A DNA stretch of 64,000 nucleotides from Brachybacterium equifaecis. Its GTDB lineage: Bacteria; Actinomycetota; Actinomycetes; Actinomycetales; Dermabacteraceae. The translations under genes and the position numbers were made by a program. Below are positions 33,419-43,115 of this stretch, piece by piece. Positions within the stretch are counted from its first letter, which is position 1, and each line of letters opens with the position of its first letter. The notes below the pieces were generated by a model. It was given only the letters and a program-made list of their open reading frames with translations. It was not told where the DNA came from and ran no database searches. The stretch is taken from positions 1-64,000 of the forward strand of contig NZ_JAKNCJ010000006.1 in the NCBI RefSeq assembly GCF_023509525.1, written 5' to 3'.

Positions 33419-34600
33419 ATGCCCTCACCTGACAGCGCAGCCTCAGCCGTGCAGGCTGCCGCTGCTCCCGCAGCTCTGCGCCGCCTGGCGGACTCTCTCG
33501 TCGCAGGCGCCGCGCACGTGCCCTCCGCGCTCCCCCGCGAAGGAGCAGCAGCGGTCGCTCTCGGAGTCTCGGCACCCGGGACGCCGCTGATGCGCGCGTG
33601 CGCCGGCAGCACGATCGCGCTGTGCGCCGACGGGACCGCCCTGGATGCCGGTGAAGCGCACGCGGCAGGGGCGCGAGCGATCGGCCCGCAGACCCTGTTC
33701 GATCTGGCATCGGTGACCAAGGTGGTCACGACCCTGGTCGCCGCGACCCTCATCGACGAGCAGCTCCTGGATCCGGACGCTCCGGTCCAGGAGACCCTCG
33801 AGGGAGCCGATGCGCGGATCCGCGTGCGCCACCTCCTCACGCACACCTCGGGGCTGCCCGCCGTCGTGCCCTCGCTCGAAGCGCTCGCGGCGGCCGAGGG
33901 CAGGCCGGAGCGGCTGCGCGCGATCGCGGCCATCGCACCCGATGCCGAGCCCGGTACGCTCCACCGATATTCCTGCACCGGGTTCCTGCTGCTCGGCGCG
34001 CTGCTCGAGCAGATCGGCGGTGCGCCCCTGCCCGATCTCGCCGCCCGTCGCATCCTGGATTCGATCGGAGCGAGCGCAGCCGGCTGGGGGCCGGCACCTG
34101 ACCCCCGCGACTGCGCCGCCACCGAGTACGAGGACGGCGCCCTCCTCCAGGGCGTCGTGCACGACGAGACCGCGCGCCTCATCGGCGGTGCCGCCAACGC
34201 GGGCCTGTTCGCGACCCTTCCGGACGTGCTCGCCCTCGGCGGAGTCCTCGCCGGCACCGCGGACGCGGTCGCCCTCAGCCCGTCGGTGCGCTCCCTGCTG
34301 CTCACGGACCAGCTGCCGGACGGGCCCTCGACCGGGGCGCCCTGGCGCCAGAGCTTCGGACTGCGGATCGGACAGGCGCTGCCGGGCTGGGAGAGCGCGC
34401 CTCCGGGCGCGGACCTCCTTCCCGACGTCGCGGGTCATCCCGGATTCACGGGCACCGCGCTGATGGCGGATCCCCGCACCGGCACGGTCGCGGTGATGCT
34501 CACCAATCGCGTGCATCCCCGGCGGGATGCGCTGGTGGTGGATGAGGCGCGCCGGGAGCTCGCCCGCATCGCATTCGCTCGCCCAGGGGGCACCCGATGA
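33419..34600 (+). CDS. serine hydrolase (class C beta-lactamase/D-alanyl-D-alanine peptidase-like)
   Basis: 393 residues. SxxK is in LFDLASVTKVVTT (about 98-110); the second motif is the Tyr of RYSCTGFLLLG, and HPGFTGTALMA holds the third (HxG). RHLLTHTSGLPAV is typical of the family. No clear signal peptide, so perhaps cytosolic esterase-like. Overlaps VanZ by ATGA. Confidence 0.88.
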   Translation: MPSPDSAASAVQAAAAPAALRRLADSLVAGAAHVPSALPREGAAAVALGVSAPGTPLMRACAGSTIALCADGTALDAGEAHAAGARAIGPQTLFDLASVTKVVTTLVAATLIDEQLLDPDAPVQETLEGADARIRVRHLLTHTSGLPAVVPSLEALAAAEGRPERLRAIAAIAPDAEPGTLHRYSCTGFLLLGALLEQIGGAPLPDLAARRILDSIGASAAGWGPAPDPRDCAATEYEDGALLQGVVHDETARLIGGAANAGLFATLPDVLALGGVLAGTADAVALSPSVRSLLLTDQLPDGPSTGAPWRQSFGLRIGQALPGWESAPPGADLLPDVAGHPGFTGTALMADPRTGTVAVMLTNRVHPRRDALVVDEARRELARIAFARPGGTR

Positions 34601-35058
34601 GCGCGATCGAGTTGTCGGCGCAGGAGCTCGGGCGCCAGATCCGCGAAATCGGCGGGCGACCGCTCGCAAGGATCGCCCTGCTCGGGATCGCGATCGCCTT
34701 GAACAGCGGCTTCTATCTGTCATCCGCCCCGGATGCCGGAGCGGTCTCCGAGATCCAGGGCATCGACAAGCTCGTCCACGTCGGCGTCTTCGCGCTCACG
34801 GTCTGGGCGGCGGGGAGGCTCCTCGCGCCGCTGCGCCGCTTCCCGATGGGCTGGGTGGTGCTGGGAGCCCTTGCCCACGCGGTCCTCATCGAGGTGCTCC
34901 AGGCGACGCTCCTGCCGCACCGCTCCGGCGACGCCGCCGACGTGCTGGCCGACAGCATCGGAATCATCATCGGGATCGCCCTGTGGTGGGCGGAGCGCCG
35001 GGCCGATGCCCTCAGAGGCGGATCTCGTCGGCGTAGACCGCCGGGATCGCCCCGGTGA
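34597..35058 (+). CDS. VanZ-family membrane protein
   Basis: 153 residues with four hydrophobic segments; the family pattern is seen in IDKLVHVGVFALTVWAA and AVLIEVLQATLLPHRSGD then AADVLADSIGIIIG. Function is unsettled, and VanZ itself gives low-level teicoplanin resistance. The last 15 codons overlap the convergent malic enzyme gene by 47 bases. Confidence 0.88.
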   Translation: MSAIELSAQELGRQIREIGGRPLARIALLGIAIALNSGFYLSSAPDAGAVSEIQGIDKLVHVGVFALTVWAAGRLLAPLRRFPMGWVVLGALAHAVLIEVLQATLLPHRSGDAADVLADSIGIIIGIALWWAERRADALRGGSRRRRPPGSPR

Positions 35059-36463
35059 CAGCGTCCACGGTGCCGGCGTCCTCGCGGGCGACCCGCTTGA
35101 CGGCCGTGGCGACCGCCTTGGTCACGCCCTTGTGGAAGACGCTGGGCACGATGTAGGTGGGGTTCAGCTCATCGGGCGCGACGACGTCCGCCAGGGCCGA
35201 GGCCGCGGCGAGGAGCATGCGGTCGTTGACATCCGTCGCCTGCGCATCCAGCAGACCGCGGAACACGCCGGGGAACGCCAGCACGTTGTTGATCTGGTTG
35301 GCGAAGTCGCTGCGACCGGTCGCGACGACCTCCGCATGCTTCGCGGCCTCGGCCGGATCGATCTCCGGCGTCGGGTTCGCCATCGCGAAGACGATCGAGC
35401 GCGGCGCCATGGTGGAGACGTCCTCGGCGGTGAGGATGTTGCCCGCGGAGACGCCGATGAAGACGTCGGCCCCGGCGATCGCGTCCGCGAGCGTGCCCTT
35501 CAGCCCGCGGGGGTTGGTCACCTCGGCGATCCAGGGAAGCCGTCCCTCGAGCTGCTCGCGCTCCTCGTGGACGATGCCGTGCAGGTCGGTGACGACGACG
35601 TCGCGGGCGCCGGCGGCGCGCAGGAGCCGCAGGATCGCGGTGCCCGCCGCGCCCGCGCCCGAGAGCACGATGCGCACCGAGCCGATCTCCTTCTCGACCA
35701 CGCGCAGGGCGTTGCGCAGCGCGGCGACGACCACGATCGCGGTGCCGTGCTGGTCGTCGTGGAAGACGGGGATGTCGAGCTCCTTGCGCAGGCGGTCCTC
35801 GATCTCGAAGCAGCGGGGTGCGGAGATGTCCTCGAGGTTGATGCCCGCGAAGACGGGGGCGATGGCCTTGACGTGCGCGACGATGTCCTCGACCGAGTGA
35901 GCGTCCAGGCAGATCGGGAAGGCGTCGATGTCGCCGAAGCGCTTGAACAGGGCGGCCTTGCCCTCCATGACCGGCATCGCGGCGAGCGGGCCGAGATCGC
36001 CGAGGCCGAGGATCGCGGAGCCGTCGGTGACGACCGCGACGGTGTTGCGCTTGATCGTGAGGCGGCGGGCGTCCTCGGGATGCTCGGCGATCGCCTTCAC
36101 GACGCGGGCGACGCCCGGGGTGTAGACCATCGAGAGGTCGTCGCGGTGGCGGATCGGCACCTTCGACTCGATGGACAGCTTGCCGCCGAGGTGCGCGAGG
36201 AACGTGCGGTCCGAGACCTTGCCGAGCTCGACGCCCTCGATGCCGCGCAGAGAGTCCACGACCTCCATCGCGTGGTCGTGGCCGGCGGTCATCACGGTGA
36301 TGTCGGCGCGCATGCGCTCGTTGCCGGAGGCGGAGACATCCAGGGCGGTCACCGAGCCGCCGTGCTGCTCGATGCGGCTGGTGATGTCGCTGACCGCCGC
36401 GGAGCGCGCGGCGAATTCGAGGCGGATCGTGATCGAGTAGCTGACAGAGGGCGCGGGAGTCAT
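35012..36463 (-). CDS. NAD-dependent malic enzyme with N-terminal ACT domain
   Basis: 483 residues. An ACT regulatory region (about 1-80: [30 protein letters not shown]) precedes the malic enzyme core: [41 protein letters not shown] and the NAD motif [15 protein letters not shown]. It converts malate to pyruvate and CO2. The start at 36463 is chosen over an ATG nine bases upstream. The 3' end overlaps the convergent vanZ-like gene. Confidence 0.95.
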   Translation of the reverse strand: MTPAPSVSYSITIRLEFAARSAAVSDITSRIEQHGGSVTALDVSASGNERMRADITVMTAGHDHAMEVVDSLRGIEGVELGKVSDRTFLAHLGGKLSIESKVPIRHRDDLSMVYTPGVARVVKAIAEHPEDARRLTIKRNTVAVVTDGSAILGLGDLGPLAAMPVMEGKAALFKRFGDIDAFPICLDAHSVEDIVAHVKAIAPVFAGINLEDISAPRCFEIEDRLRKELDIPVFHDDQHGTAIVVVAALRNALRVVEKEIGSVRIVLSGAGAAGTAILRLLRAAGARDVVVTDLHGIVHEEREQLEGRLPWIAEVTNPRGLKGTLADAIAGADVFIGVSAGNILTAEDVSTMAPRSIVFAMANPTPEIDPAEAAKHAEVVATGRSDFANQINNVLAFPGVFRGLLDAQATDVNDRMLLAAASALADVVAPDELNPTYIVPSVFHKGVTKAVATAVKRVAREDAGTVDAVTGAIPAVYADEIRL

Positions 36464-36590
36464 GCGGACCATCGTAGTGAATCCGCTCGCATTCCACGGC
36501 GGCTTCGGGCGCATGCGCGCCAGATCGCGCGCCGGCGCCGCGCAGAACGATCCGGGGAACCGGAGGAGGCGACCGGTGCGCGGCGAGCCC

Positions 36591-39500
36591 TCAGGCAGCG
36601 CCCTGCGCGGCGACCTCCCGGATCGCGGCGCGGATGCGCTTGTCCGAGACGGTCTCCTTCGTGCCGAGGGTCTGCGCGAACAGGCTCACCCGCATCTCCT
36701 CCAGCAGCCAGGGGATCCGCGCCGCATCGCTCTGGGCCCGCCGCGCCGGGGAGAGCCCCACGCGCGTCCGCTCCCAGAGCTGCTCGAGATCACGGATCTG
36801 CCAGGCGAGCTGGGCATCGCGCACGGGATTCTCCTGCAGCTTCTCCAGTCGGATCTCGTCGGCCCGGAGGTAGCGCACGAGATCCTCGAGGTGCCCGGTG
36901 CCGGCGCGCGCGATGAAGCCCTCCCCCATGAGGGAGGCCGCATGGTCGCGGATCTCCGTGAGCTGGGTGAGGATCGCGAGGCTCGAGACCTTCGAGATCG
37001 CGCGCGAGAGCCGTGCATGCGCGGCGAGCGCGCCGGCCGCAGCCCGCACCGCCTCCCCTGCGACCTCGGCGTGGCTGCGTCGCACTCGCGCCACCGCCGC
37101 GTCGAACTGCTCCCGCGTGCGGATCGCTGCGGCATCCCCCACCAGCGCCGCGGTGGCGGTGCGGGAGGCATCGGTCAGCAGCGCGGCCGTGCTGGCGTAG
37201 GGCGACTGCGCCACGGCGAGCTTCGTGGGGTTCGGCAGCGTGTTCAGCACGCCCTGCAGATCGGACCCCATCTCGCGGTCCACCAGCGCGATCACTCCGC
37301 GCGGATGGGCGAGCGCCTGCTCGTCGGCGGTGGCGAGTACGGCGAGGTCCACGCGCGCAGCCCGACCGCTCTCACCGCTGCGAGCGACGAGCGCCGGGTA
37401 GCCCGTGACCTTCAGCCCGCCGACGGTGCTGCGGTGGATCGCGGGCACGCCCGCTGCCGGGAAGGCAGGGATATCGGCGGTGGCGAGCTCCTCGCCCTGC
37501 GAGGCGACGGCGACGTCCACCCGCTGCTTCAGTCGCGACTTCAGGGCGTCGAGGTCATCCCCGGTCCCGATCTGCTTGCCCTTCGCATCCACCACCCGGT
37601 AGTGCATGCGCAGGTGCGCCGGGAGCTTCGCGAGATCGAACTCGGGGCCGTAGAGGCCGAGGTCCTGCGGCACGCCCGGCAGCGCGACGAGCTCGTCGGC
37701 CACCGCCTCCAGGAAGGACTCTCCGGCATCCGGATCGTCGTCGTGCAGCTTCGCTGCGACCGCCTTCGCGCGCTCGGGCGCGGGCACGAGATGGCGGCGG
37801 ATGGGCTTGGGCAGAGAGCGGATCAGCTCGGTGATGAGCTCCTCCCGCATCCCCGGGACCAGCCAGTCGAAGCCGCGCGTGCTCACGCGGTTCAGCACCG
37901 GCAGCGGGATCGTGGCGGTGACCCCCTCTGCGCCTTTCGCCCCGACCTCGCCGAACGAGTACGTGAGAGGCAGCGTGAGGTCGCCCTGCACCCAGCTGTC
38001 GGGGAAGTCGCGGGCGAGGTGCGCCACCTCCGCGTCAGGGGCGAGGAGATCGGCCTCGGTGAGGGTGAGCAGATCGGGCGTCTCGTGGCGCTGCTTCTTC
38101 CACCAGGCATCGAAGTGACGGCCGGAGGTGACGGTCTTCGGGACGCGCTGGTCGTAGAAGGCGAAGATCTGGCCGTCGTCGATCAGCAGGTCGCGGCGCC
38201 GGGTCTTCGCCTCGAGCTCCTGGAGCTGGGCGATCAGGGCGCGGTTGTCGCGGAAGAAGTGGTGGCGGGTGCTCCAGTCCCCCTCCACGAGCGCGTTCTG
38301 GAGGAAGATGTCGCGCGCGAGCTCGGGATCCACCCGGCCGTAGGCGACCACACGGTCGGCGACGATCGGCACGCCGTACAGGGTGACCTTCTCGTGCGCC
38401 ATCGCCCCGGCCTGCTTGGAGGACCAGTGGGGCTCGGAGTAGGAGCGCTTGACGACGTGCGCCCCGATCTCCTCGGCCCATGCGGGGTCGATCCGGGCGG
38501 CCGTGCGGCCCCAGAGCCGCGAGGTCTCCACGAGCTCGGCGACCATCGCGTAGTCGGGCCGCTTCTTGGCGAGCGCCGACCCCGGCCACAGCGCGAACCG
38601 CGCCCCGCGCGCCCCGGCGTACTCGCGCGTGCGCTCCTCGTAGAGGCCCACGTGCGACAGCAGCCCGGACAGCAGCGCCTGGTGGATCGCCTCGGGCGAG
38701 GCGGGGGTGTCGTTCATCCGCAGCTCGCCGTCGCGCGCCATCTCCCGCAGCTGCGCGTGCAGGTCCCACCATTCTCGGATCCGCAGGTAGTGCAGGTGCT
38801 CGCTGCGCACCTCCTTGCGGAAGGCGCTGCCGGAGAGCTCGGAACCGCGCTCCTGCAGGTGGTTCCAGAGGTTCAGGTAGGTGAGGAAGTCGCTGGTCGC
38901 GTCGTCGAAGCGCTTGTGCTTCTCCCGCGCCTGCTGCTCGGCGCCGAGCGGCCGCTCTCGCGGATCCTGGATGCTGAGGGCGGCGACGATCACGAGCACC
39001 TCCCGCAGCGCGCCGAGCCGGTCGGCCTCGAGCAGCATGCGCGCCATGCGGGGATCCAGGGGGAAGCGGGCGAGGGCCCGGCCGATGTCCGTCAGCCGCC
39101 GCCCGCCGGGGGCCGACGGCGCCGCCTCGATCGCCCGCAGCTCCTCGAGCAGCCGCACGCCGTCGGCCACTGCGCGCGAGGCAGGAGGCTCGACGAAGGG
39201 GAAGGACTCGACGTCCCCGAGACCCAGCGACGTCATCAGCAGCACGACCGAGGCGAGGCTCGTGCGCAGGATCTCCGGCTCGGTGAACTCCGGGCGCGAG
39301 GCGAAGTCCTCCTCGGAGTACAGGCGGATCGCGATGCCCGGGTGCGTGCGGCCCGAGCGGCCCGAGCGCTGCGCCGCGCTCGCCTGGGAGATCGGCTCGA
39401 TCGGCAGGCGCTGCACCTTGGTGCGCTGGGAGTAGCGGGAGATGCGCGCGAGGCCCGAGTCGATCACATAGGTGATGCCCGGGACCGTCAGCGAGGTCTC

Positions 39501-40481
39501 GGCGACGTTGGTGGCGAGGATGACGCGGCGGTGCGTGCCGGACGGCGGCGGAGAGAAGATCTTCTGCTGATCCGCGGCCGAGAGCCGTCCGAACAGGGGC
39601 AGCACCTCCGTGGGCAGGCGGCCCCGGCCTCCCGAGCGCAGGTGCGTCTCGAGCGCCTCCTGCATCTCGCGGATCTCGCGCTCGCCGGGGAGGAAGACGA
39701 GGACGTCGCCCGGGCCTTCGGCGGCGAGCTCGTCGACCGCGGCGATGATCGCCTCATCGAGATCCCGCTCTACGGAGTGGATGTCCTCGAGCTCGTCATC
39801 GTCGGCGGAGACCTCGGCGTCCAGCACCAGCGGGCGGTAGCGGATCTCGACGGGGAAGGTGCGGCCGGTGACCTCGATGATCGGTGCGGGGACGATCTCG
39901 CCCGCGGGGGTGCGGGTGGCGAAATGCTCCGCGAAGCGCTCGGGATCGATGGTCGCCGAGGTGATGACGACCTTCAGGTCGGGGCGCCTGGGAAGGATGC
40001 GGCGCAGGTAGCCGAGGATCACGTCGATGTTCAGCGAGCGCTCGTGGGCCTCGTCGATGATGATCGCGTCGTAGCGCTTCAGCAGGTGGTCGCGCGCGAG
40101 CTCGGCGAGCAGGATGCCGTCGGTCATCAGCTTCAGGCGCGTGCCGCGGCTGGTCTCCTTGGTGAAGCGGACCTGGTAGCCGACGGTCCCCTCGCCGAGC
40201 TTCTCGCCCAGCTCGCTCGCGATGCGCTGCGCGACCGACCTGGCCGCGAGGCGCCGCGGCTGGGTGTGGCCGATGAGCCGGCTGCCCTGCCCGTAGCCCA
40301 GCTCGAGGAGCATCTTGGGGATCTGGGTGGTCTTCCCCGAACCGGTCTCGCCCGCGATCACGACGACCTGATGGGTGCGCAGCGCCTCCAGGATGTCGTC
40401 CCGGCGCTGGGTGACCGGGAGGTCCTGCGGGTAGGTGACCTCGAGCGGGCCGGACAGGGTGGTGCTCTCGTGCGCGCTCAT
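36591..40481 (-). CDS. hrpA: ATP-dependent RNA helicase HrpA
   Basis: 1296 residues, the usual HrpA length. Walker A AGETGSGKTTQIPKML (about 44-59), IIDEAHERSLNIDV (DEAH), TSATIDPERFAEHF, the helicase C domain with GRSGRTHPGIAIRLY, HA2/OB regions, and the DUF3418 C-terminal extension. DEAH helicases of this type rescue collided ribosomes in E. coli. The start at 40481 (MSAHESTTLSGPLEVT) is the first before the conserved region. Confidence 0.96.
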   Translation of the reverse strand: MSAHESTTLSGPLEVTYPQDLPVTQRRDDILEALRTHQVVVIAGETGSGKTTQIPKMLLELGYGQGSRLIGHTQPRRLAARSVAQRIASELGEKLGEGTVGYQVRFTKETSRGTRLKLMTDGILLAELARDHLLKRYDAIIIDEAHERSLNIDVILGYLRRILPRRPDLKVVITSATIDPERFAEHFATRTPAGEIVPAPIIEVTGRTFPVEIRYRPLVLDAEVSADDDELEDIHSVERDLDEAIIAAVDELAAEGPGDVLVFLPGEREIREMQEALETHLRSGGRGRLPTEVLPLFGRLSAADQQKIFSPPPSGTHRRVILATNVAETSLTVPGITYVIDSGLARISRYSQRTKVQRLPIEPISQASAAQRSGRSGRTHPGIAIRLYSEEDFASRPEFTEPEILRTSLASVVLLMTSLGLGDVESFPFVEPPASRAVADGVRLLEELRAIEAAPSAPGGRRLTDIGRALARFPLDPRMARMLLEADRLGALREVLVIVAALSIQDPRERPLGAEQQAREKHKRFDDATSDFLTYLNLWNHLQERGSELSGSAFRKEVRSEHLHYLRIREWWDLHAQLREMARDGELRMNDTPASPEAIHQALLSGLLSHVGLYEERTREYAGARGARFALWPGSALAKKRPDYAMVAELVETSRLWGRTAARIDPAWAEEIGAHVVKRSYSEPHWSSKQAGAMAHEKVTLYGVPIVADRVVAYGRVDPELARDIFLQNALVEGDWSTRHHFFRDNRALIAQLQELEAKTRRRDLLIDDGQIFAFYDQRVPKTVTSGRHFDAWWKKQRHETPDLLTLTEADLLAPDAEVAHLARDFPDSWVQGDLTLPLTYSFGEVGAKGAEGVTATIPLPVLNRVSTRGFDWLVPGMREELITELIRSLPKPIRRHLVPAPERAKAVAAKLHDDDPDAGESFLEAVADELVALPGVPQDLGLYGPEFDLAKLPAHLRMHYRVVDAKGKQIGTGDDLDALKSRLKQRVDVAVASQGEELATADIPAFPAAGVPAIHRSTVGGLKVTGYPALVARSGESGRAARVDLAVLATADEQALAHPRGVIALVDREMGSDLQGVLNTLPNPTKLAVAQSPYASTAALLTDASRTATAALVGDAAAIRTREQFDAAVARVRRSHAEVAGEAVRAAAGALAAHARLSRAISKVSSLAILTQLTEIRDHAASLMGEGFIARAGTGHLEDLVRYLRADEIRLEKLQENPVRDAQLAWQIRDLEQLWERTRVGLSPARRAQSDAARIPWLLEEMRVSLFAQTLGTKETVSDKRIRAAIREVAAQGAA

Positions 40482-40729
40482 GGTGGACCATGCTAGGCGG
40501 CCACGGCGCTCGGTGCCGAGCGGATATCGGCTCTCTCGCACCGAAGGCCCCTCCCAGCCCGCGCAGGCCCGTTCCGAGAGCCCGGACAGCGCTCCGTGCC
40601 CAGGCCAGGGTCGCGCCGCGCAGAGGCGCCCTGCGCAGCGGAGGCAGGCCTGCACGGATCCTAGGATCGGAGGGTCCGGCGCCGCAGGCCCGCCTGCCGG
40701 CGCTCCCCCCTCCGGGAGGGATCCACAGC

Positions 40730-41794
40730 ATGTATGCACTGCGCAAGACCGCACCTCAGGCCGGCCTCGAGCTCGCGGAGGTGCCCGAGCCGACCGTCGG
40801 CCCCTGGGATGTGAAGATCCGCGTGATGCGCGCGGGCATCTGCGGCACCGACCTGCACATCCAGGACTGGGACGCCTCGGCGCAGTCGATGTGCGACTCC
40901 ACTCCCTTCACCCCGGGCCACGAGTTCTACGGGGAGGTCGTCGAGATCGGCGAGGCGGTGCCCCAGGTCCGCGTGGGCGACCGGGTCTCCGGCGAGGGGC
41001 ACGTGGTGTGCGGCGTGTGCCGCAACTGCCGCGCCGGGCGCACCCAGATGTGCATCCGCACCCGCAGCGTCGGGGTGCAGCGCGACGGCGCCTTCGCCGA
41101 GTACGTCGTGATCCCGCATGTGAACGTGTGGGTGCACGAGCACGACGGCGGCGAGGAGCTCATCACTCCGGAGCTCGGCGCCGTCTTCGACGCCTTCGGC
41201 AACGCCGTCCACACGGCCCTGAAGTTCCCGCTGGTCGGCGAGGACGTGCTCATCACGGGCGCGGGGCCCATCGGCCTGATGGCCGCGGCCGTGGCCCGTC
41301 ATGCCGGGGCGCGCTACATCGCCATCACCGACGTGCACGAGCACCGCCTCGAGATGGCCGAGGCCGCCGGGGTGGACCTCGCGGTGAACGTCGGTCGCAC
41401 CCGGATCGCCGATGCGCAGCGCGAGCTGGGCCTGAAGGAGGGCTTCGACGTGGGCCTGGAGATCTCCGGCCAGGGCAGCGCGCTGCAGGAGATGATCTCG
41501 AACATGAACCACGGCGGGAAGATCGCGCTGCTGGGCCTGCCCGCCCGCCAGTTCGAGATCGACTGGACGACCGTGATCACCCATATGCTCACCCTGCAGG
41601 GCATCTACGGGCGGGAGATGTACGAGACGTGGAACGCCATGAGCGCGATGATCTCGACCTCCCCCGCGCTGCGCGAGCGCGTCGCTGCGACCGTGACCGA
41701 TGTGCTGCCCGCGACCGAATGGGAGCGCGGCTACGACATCGCGCGCTCCGGCAGCGGCGGCAAGGTCGTGCTCGACTGGACCGCGATCGGCTGA
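40730..41794 (+). CDS. tdh: L-threonine 3-dehydrogenase
   Basis: 354 residues; zinc-dependent MDR family. Catalytic-zinc ligands in RAGICGTDLHIQDWD and TPGHEFYGEV, the four-cysteine structural zinc loop CGVCRNCRAGRTQMC, and the NAD motif ITGAGPIGLMAAA. It oxidises threonine to 2-amino-3-ketobutyrate. RBS GGGAGGG ends nine bases before the ATG. The kbl gene follows 63 bases later. Confidence 0.95.
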   Translation: MYALRKTAPQAGLELAEVPEPTVGPWDVKIRVMRAGICGTDLHIQDWDASAQSMCDSTPFTPGHEFYGEVVEIGEAVPQVRVGDRVSGEGHVVCGVCRNCRAGRTQMCIRTRSVGVQRDGAFAEYVVIPHVNVWVHEHDGGEELITPELGAVFDAFGNAVHTALKFPLVGEDVLITGAGPIGLMAAAVARHAGARYIAITDVHEHRLEMAEAAGVDLAVNVGRTRIADAQRELGLKEGFDVGLEISGQGSALQEMISNMNHGGKIALLGLPARQFEIDWTTVITHMLTLQGIYGREMYETWNAMSAMISTSPALRERVAATVTDVLPATEWERGYDIARSGSGGKVVLDWTAIG

Positions 41795-41857
41795 CGCGCC
41801 GGCTCGGCGCTTCCGCCGCTCCCCACTCCGCTCCCTGTCCCACCGAGAGGACCCTCC

Positions 41858-43075
41858 ATGTACTCCGAGATGAAGACCCAGCTCGCCGCCGAGCTCGACG
41901 CGATCCGCGAGGCCGGCACGTTCAAGCACGAGCGCACGATCTCCAGCCCCCAGTCCGCGCACGTCGAGGCCGCTGCCTTCGGCGATGAGGGCCGCAGCGT
42001 CCTGAACTTCTGCGCCAACAACTACCTGGGCCTGGCCGACCACCCCGAGATCATCGCGGCCGCGAAGCGCGCCCTGGACGAGCGCGGGTTCGGCATGGCC
42101 TCGGTGCGCTTCATCTGCGGCACCCAGGACCTCCACCTCCAGCTCGAGCAGGCCGTGAGCCGGTTCCTCGGCACCGAGGCGGCGATCCTCTTCGGCTCCT
42201 GCTTCGACGCGAACGGCGGCGTGTTCGAGTCGCTGTTCGGGAAGGAGGACGCGATCATCTCCGACGCGCTCAACCATGCCTCCCTCATCGACGGCATCCG
42301 GCTCTCGAAGGCCGCGCGCTTCCGGTACGCGAACGCCGACATGGAGGACCTGCGCGCACAGCTCGAGGCGGCGAAGGCGCTGAACGACGGGGCAGGTGCG
42401 CGCCGCACGATCATCGTCACTGACGGCGTGTTCTCCATGGACGGCTACCTCGCCCCGCTGGACCGCATCTGCGATCTGGCCGACGAGTACGGCGCGCTCG
42501 TGCTCGTGGACGACTCCCACGCCGTCGGCTTCATGGGCGCCACGGGCGCCGGCACGCCCGAGCACTTCGGGGTCTCGGACCGCGTGGACATCTACACCGG
42601 CACGTTCGGCAAGGCGCTCGGCGGAGCGAGCGGCGGCTACGTCTCGGGCCGCGCGGAGATCGTGGAGATCCTGCGGCAGAAGGCGCGCCCCTACCTGTTC
42701 TCGAACACGCTCGCCCCCGCGATCGTGGCCGCGACGCTCACGGCGCTCGAGCTGGTGGCGGGCAGCGCCGAGCTGCGCTCGACCCTGTTCCGCAACGCCG
42801 AGCTGTTCCGCCGCCGCATGAGCGAAGAGGGCTTCGAGCTGCTGGACGGCGAGCACGCGATCATCCCCGTCATGTTCGGCGACGCCCGCCGCGCCGGGAA
42901 GGTGGCCGACGCGATGCTCGAGCAGGGCGTGTACGTCACCGCATTCTCCTACCCCGTGGTCCCGAAGGAGAAGGCGCGCATCCGCGTGCAGCTCTCGGCG
43001 GCGCACTCCGAGGAGGCCGTCGAGGCCTGCGTGCAGGCGTTCGTCACCGCGCGGGCGGCCACCGAGGTCTGCTGA
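41858..43075 (+). CDS. kbl: glycine C-acetyltransferase (2-amino-3-ketobutyrate CoA ligase)
   Basis: 405 residues; PLP-dependent alpha-oxoamine synthase family. [37 protein letters not shown] and the PLP lysine in [14 protein letters not shown]. It splits aminoketobutyrate with CoA to glycine and acetyl-CoA, completing threonine degradation with tdh. Confidence 0.96.
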   Translation: MYSEMKTQLAAELDAIREAGTFKHERTISSPQSAHVEAAAFGDEGRSVLNFCANNYLGLADHPEIIAAAKRALDERGFGMASVRFICGTQDLHLQLEQAVSRFLGTEAAILFGSCFDANGGVFESLFGKEDAIISDALNHASLIDGIRLSKAARFRYANADMEDLRAQLEAAKALNDGAGARRTIIVTDGVFSMDGYLAPLDRICDLADEYGALVLVDDSHAVGFMGATGAGTPEHFGVSDRVDIYTGTFGKALGGASGGYVSGRAEIVEILRQKARPYLFSNTLAPAIVAATLTALELVAGSAELRSTLFRNAELFRRRMSEEGFELLDGEHAIIPVMFGDARRAGKVADAMLEQGVYVTAFSYPVVPKEKARIRVQLSAAHSEEAVEACVQAFVTARAATEVC

Positions 43076-43082
43076 GGCGAAC

Positions 43083-43113
43083 GCGCGGGGCTGCGAGCGA
43101 TCGCGCCCCGCGC
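43083..43113. terminator. bidirectional hairpin after kbl
   Basis: GCGCGGGGC (43083-43091) pairs with GCCCCGCGC (43105-43113), 9-bp perfect stem, between convergent kbl and the phosphotransferase gene. No T-run. Confidence 0.6.
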
Positions 43114-43115
43114 CT

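Noticed and set aside
36462-40496. A 1344-codon plus-strand open frame across hrpA
   Set aside because: It is the G+C-rich antisense of hrpA, rich in Arg, Ala and Gly with no domain.
40482-40729. Riboswitch upstream of tdh-kbl
   Set aside because: The 248-base leader shows no glycine- or threonine-type structure I can recognise; only ordinary G+C-rich hairpins.
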